From contig JANBPK010000284.1 of NCBI GenBank assembly GCA_027579435.1, positions 1 to 10,771 of the forward strand: a DNA stretch of 10,771 bases, given 5' to 3'. Positions 8,101-10,771 of the stretch are shown here, piece by piece. This DNA is from Candolleomyces eurysporus (taxonomy: Eukaryota; Basidiomycota; Agaricomycetes; Agaricales; Psathyrellaceae). The translations under genes were made by a program, and so were the position numbers. Within the stretch, counting starts at the first letter, position 1. Each line of letters starts with the position of its first letter. The notes under the pieces are model-generated. The model was not told the origin of the DNA, did not search any database, and saw only the letters and a list, made by a program, of their open reading frames with translations.

Positions 8101-9943
8101 ATGGAGCTCACTCTTCCTATTGAGCTGTGGATCCAGATTTTCCACCTCTCAGTGGCTGAACTCCATGACTTCCCTCCTGGAACAACTCAGATGGTGGCTC
8201 TCCCATCTTCTTTCAAAGGTTCCAAATCATACCTGCACCCAATCCATGTTCAAGCCTACAACAAGTGCATGAAATTCAAGTGCAATCTCACACTTGTCTG
8301 CCAGCTATGGCATACCATTGCCCAGGAGGTGCTCCTTGAGCGTATCTGGATCACACATGCAAAGGAAGCATTGTCTCTCACCGACATGCTTGTTGGGAGA
8401 GGACTGGAACAGGGTGTTGGACGCCATATCAGAGAGCTTTGCATAGACACCGCTTCATATGATCAGTGTTTGCCTGCAAGCCTACTCACCATCATCAAGC
8501 AAGCCCCATTCCTCCAAGTCTTCTGTGATTATCAATCCATCCACCGCATTCCAACCATTCATATTGTCTCTCCTGCCATGAACAGTCCACAACCAATGTC
8601 ACAACATCCAATGAGCCCATGATATCTACCCAGTCCGACTTTGGTGACAGCTCCCGGTTCCACGACAGCTCTGCATTGGCACACTCCAGAAGCTATCAGC
8701 CATCAACTGGTAGTGAAATGGCTGACAGCTCAATCCTATCAGCCCTCTGCTCCCACTCCCAATCACATCAGTCAACCAGCCTCAGGAATCTTACATAGAC
8801 CAGCTACCACTACAATGGCAGAACCCCTACCATCACCTTTTACAAAAACATGATTGGGCCTCAGCTACATTGTCTGACTCAGGGACATCTTGAGACCCTG
8901 GAACTCATGCTGTGTACAAACGATGAAGAGCAAGATATGGGCAATTTGGAAATTGTCACCAGAGCCTTGGACCTTCACCCAAGTTTTTTTCCAGGAGTTC
9001 AAATCCATGCCAACACTCTCACCTCAATTTCGACCAGCCTTAATTCTTTCCCCTCATCAAGTTGCTGCCGCATGGTAGACCACCCTCGCTGAACTTCCCG
9101 GCACTCCAATTCCTGAAAGTCACGCTTGACAATACAAGCCTCCACACCCTTGGCAAGTGGGAACTGCCCCGTCTTCAAACCCTCTGTCTGGTCCCAGCTG
9201 ATGGCACTACTTATAGCAGAGATGGTCTTGCTGAGCTCTTCTCCACTCACAGTCACAAACTGGTCAAGCTCAAGCTTGGTTATTCCTCCTACAAAGTTGG
9301 TTGGTCCTGGTTGGCCTCAAAGTCGACATAAGAATTGTTCTCTTCAGCCAGACCTANTCCCCTCACTGATTGGTGTCCATACCTCCAGCGATTCATCTAC
9401 ACCATCTCTTACAGAAACACCTCTGGGTCATCAATTCTTCTGCTGCACACTCTCCTCCCTTCCCACCACAGCCTCCAGGTTGTTGGCATTTGTGGACTTG
9501 GACATTGGATAGTCGAATCCCTTTATCAACTTGAGGCAAAAGATGCAGAAGCTCTTGCGGCAGGGGAGGCCCTATCCAAAATCAAGTCAACAATGACAGT
9601 TCGGCACCTTGATGGTGTGGTTGATAAGAAATTGTTTCCCAATCTCTGCTGCATTCAAGATTTGAACCTAGAGAGTGCGTTAATGGAGACAAGGGTCCCA
9701 GCAGCGGCAGTGGTGGCTTCCAATGGCGGCAGCTATTCCAGTGATATGGTTAATCCATTCTCATTGCTGACAAACCTGGAGCAAAATTCTGGTAGTGATA
9801 CCTCTCAGAAGTCTGGTACTGGGTTGGAAGCAGTATTGCACTGGTTGAACATTGGGCAACCTTCTCTGTCAAAAGTGGAGAGGCCCTCACCGCTGGGTAC
9901 GCCAGACAATCCTGGCAGGGAGGAGGGAAGTCCAGTGGGGTAG
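8101..9943 (+). pseudogene. F-box / leucine-rich protein gene, frame-broken
   Basis: From ATG 8101 the protein starts MELTLPIELWIQIF, the first half of an F-box (residues 5-14). The second half, LTLVCQLWHTIAQEVLLERIWI, is at residues 63-84 after a loop of about 45 residues, a split I recall in Agaricomycete F-box families. In-frame upstream ATGs exist at 8059, 8089 and 8092; 8092 has A at -3. Leucine-rich segments follow: HLETLELML (about 8889), FPALQFLKVTLD and LPRLQTLCLV (9090-9195), LVKLKLGY (about 9260), then LTDWCPYLQRF and a C-terminal HHSLQVVGICGLGHW region. Frame moves by -1 near CCC 8616-8618 and CCCC 9047-9050; TAG 8796-8798 and TAA 9329-9331 interrupt. Total about 614 codons. Such proteins present substrates to SCF ubiquitin ligases. 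Introns could explain some breaks, but no clean 5' splice signal was seen. Confidence 0.75.
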
Positions 9944-10097
9944 CCATGTTTTACGGTTTTGGATGAGGGTTCTGGGGATGTGTGAGCTGTGAGGAGTACA
10001 AATAGAAGGCTATACAGGGGCACCTCTAACCTGAGAGGAATTACAAGTCATCAAACAGAGAGTGTGGCCATACTAGTAGTACTGATCTAGTTTATAA

Positions 10098-10391
10098 TCA
10101 CAGCCAACTGAGAATGGTCATACCAAGCTTTAGCCAAATGTAATTGCCAGGATCTGTCGCTGAATCATGCTCACTGATATTACCACCCACCAGTCCCTCT
10201 CACGCATTCTTCATTTAATTCTGTAGCTCTTGAGGCAAGCTTGAAGGAACCGGGCAAGTAGGAGGGGCGGCAGGGAGGTGCCAACCACTGTCAGGCAATG
10301 GTGGTGTGGGATCCCGGAGCTTCTCTGACTCATTGTACGTGTTCAATGCATTGAACTGCTTCTGAATTTTGCTTACATACCTGCCTCTAAG
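10098..10391 (-). pseudogene. Possible antisense coding remnant of unknown origin
   Basis: On the minus strand one phase reads for about 95 codons, with only two internal stops, from LRGRYVSKIQKQFNAL (10391-10344) through a Pro-rich PTPPLPDSGWHLPAAPP stretch to a YIWLKLGMTILSWL segment ending at TGA (plus 10098-10100). The amphipathic start, Pro-rich middle and hydrophobic end look more protein-like than the other phases. I do not recognise the family; a transposase or host-gene fragment are both possible. There is no start codon context or neighbour that supports expression. Confidence 0.22.
10341..10356. repeat. 16-bp perfect palindrome
   Basis: GTTCAATGCATTGAAC is self-complementary over its full length. 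It lies about 100 bp to the left of the MITE and shares the GTTCAATG word with the MITE left arm (10482-10490 region, TTGTTCAATGAG). Function is unknown; it may be a regulatory half-site pair or chance. Confidence 0.45.
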
Positions 10392-10458
10392 CTAAAACCC
10401 CACAGTTTTATTGAAGTGTTCCATTCAGATCGTGCCATTCAATCCAATTTTGCTGCCT

Positions 10459-10519
10459 GACACTGCGGTTTTTGATGTGTTTGTTCAATGAGCACATCTA
10501 GAGCAAATCAGGTGCAAGG
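10459..10519 (+). repeat. MITE left terminal inverted repeat
   Basis: Aligned by eye to the reverse complement of 10676-10739. The core TTTTTGATGTGTTTGTTCAA matches the other arm exactly over 20 bases, followed by a GCACAT block, a divergent 4-5 base step, then GCAAA and TGCAAGG blocks shared by both arms. Confidence 0.85.
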
Positions 10520-10611
10520 AATGCATTTTTTTTACATTTTGTGTTTAATGTGNCCTACATTGGACACATATTGAGCAAAGTTTTAGGGGTGGAAGAAGGA
10601 GGCCAGACACA

Positions 10612-10656
10612 TGCAATGCAAATTTGAATTTGCCTGGCTTGAACATTTGCATTGCA
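10612..10656. repeat. Internal inverted repeat of the MITE
   Basis: TGCAATGCAAAT (10612-10623) and ATTTGCATTGCA (10645-10656) are perfect 12-bp inverted copies separated by 21 bp; the left copy also begins a smaller palindrome CAAATTTGAATTTG (10619-10632). Transcribed, this could fold into a stem-loop inside the larger hairpin formed by the terminal arms. Confidence 0.8.
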
Positions 10657-10675
10657 GATTGTAGACAAAGTCAAC

Positions 10676-10739
10676 CCTTGCATTTGGTTTGCTTAAAAAT
10701 GTGCNTCTTTGAACAAACACATCAAAAAACAACAGTGTC
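10676..10739 (-). repeat. MITE right terminal inverted repeat
   Basis: Reverse complement of the left arm with a few substitutions and small length differences, including one N at 10705. It ends CAGTGTC, mirroring GACACTG at the left. Divergence between the arms suggests the copy is not recent. Confidence 0.85.
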
Positions 10740-10771
10740 CCCCCAGAGTAGACTTGGAGGTGAATTGTTAC

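Larger units (their letters stand above)
9944..10458. other. Downstream flank of the F-box gene, mostly non-coding
   Basis: No plus-strand gene is visible. It contains a weak antisense coding remnant (10098-10391) and a 16-bp palindrome (10341-10356), both listed separately. I see no LTR, RNA gene or clear polyadenylation signal. The right edge is the start of the MITE. Confidence 0.5.
10459..10739. mobile_element. MITE (non-autonomous DNA transposon)
   Basis: A 281-bp element bounded by long terminal inverted repeats. The left end reads GACACTGCGGTTTTTGATG and the right end, on the minus strand, GACACTGTTGTTTTTTGATG; the arms stay alignable for about 60 bp. The interior has no coding capacity and holds a second nested inverted repeat. 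No transposase lies in the window, so mobilisation would have been in trans. No clear target-site duplication is visible: the flanks are TGCTGCCT on the left and CCCCCAGA on the right. The CACTG word two bases in recalls EnSpm/CACTA or hAT-type ends, but without a duplication the superfamily is not assignable. Confidence 0.82.

Noticed and set aside
8993..9010. GGAGTTCAAATCC resembling a tRNA B box
   Set aside because: No A box, acceptor stem or cloverleaf can be drawn around it, and it lies inside F-box gene coding sequence.
9296..9347. 52-bp GT...AG intron that would remove the TAA at 9329
   Set aside because: The donor GTTGGT is weak, no good branch site is seen, and splicing would shift out of the frame that carries the family-like LTDWCPYLQRF text.
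1..10771. Window starts TAAC and ends GTTAC, resembling inverted LTR ends (TGTAAC...GTTACA)
   Set aside because: The right edge follows the MITE with no LTR or coding homology; a five-base match at window edges is easily chance.
1..10771. CRISPR array, bacterial operon or phage-like system
   Set aside because: No regularly spaced direct repeats, no bacterial ribosome-binding pattern; gene content is eukaryotic.

Overview
The window looks like transposon-rich intergenic DNA of a basidiomycete fungus, most likely an Agaricomycete. Two things suggest this: the lineage of the Ty3/Gypsy retrotransposon that fills the left 60%, and an F-box gene on the right of the divergent, leucine-rich type common in mushroom-forming fungi. 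Both placements rest on recalled family features, not on a search. The sequence looks like draft assembly: seven N bases, and several frame breaks that fall on short homopolymers.

Layout. Positions 1-6700 (+) hold one decayed LTR retrotransposon in the order LTR-like leader, primer-binding-like site, gag (capsid, then a zinc knuckle), aspartic protease, reverse transcriptase, RNase H and integrase. It has 13 in-frame stops, five frame breaks and substitutions at several catalytic or metal-binding residues. It ends abruptly inside the integrase core, and no 3' LTR is visible. Positions 6701-6974 show nothing recognisable. Positions 6975 to about 8000, on the minus strand, hold a second, older retrotransposon gag remnant with its own zinc knuckle, convergent with the first element and crossed by an AT-rich tract with repeated AATATT. 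Positions 8101-9943 (+) hold a broken or badly sequenced F-box/leucine-rich gene of about 610 codons. Positions 9944-10458 are mostly non-coding, with one weak antisense coding remnant and a 16-bp perfect palindrome. Positions 10459-10739 are a 281-bp MITE with terminal inverted repeats of about 60 bp.

How the parts relate. The only candidate host gene is the F-box gene, presumably a substrate adaptor for an SCF ubiquitin ligase. Everything else is mobile DNA in different stages of decay, packed around its 5' and 3' sides. I found no convincing new multi-gene system. The most interesting points are a correctly phased -1 slippery heptamer at the protease/RT junction, the strong TGA bias among the stops, the homopolymer pattern of the frame breaks, the cryptic antisense gag remnant and the MITE.
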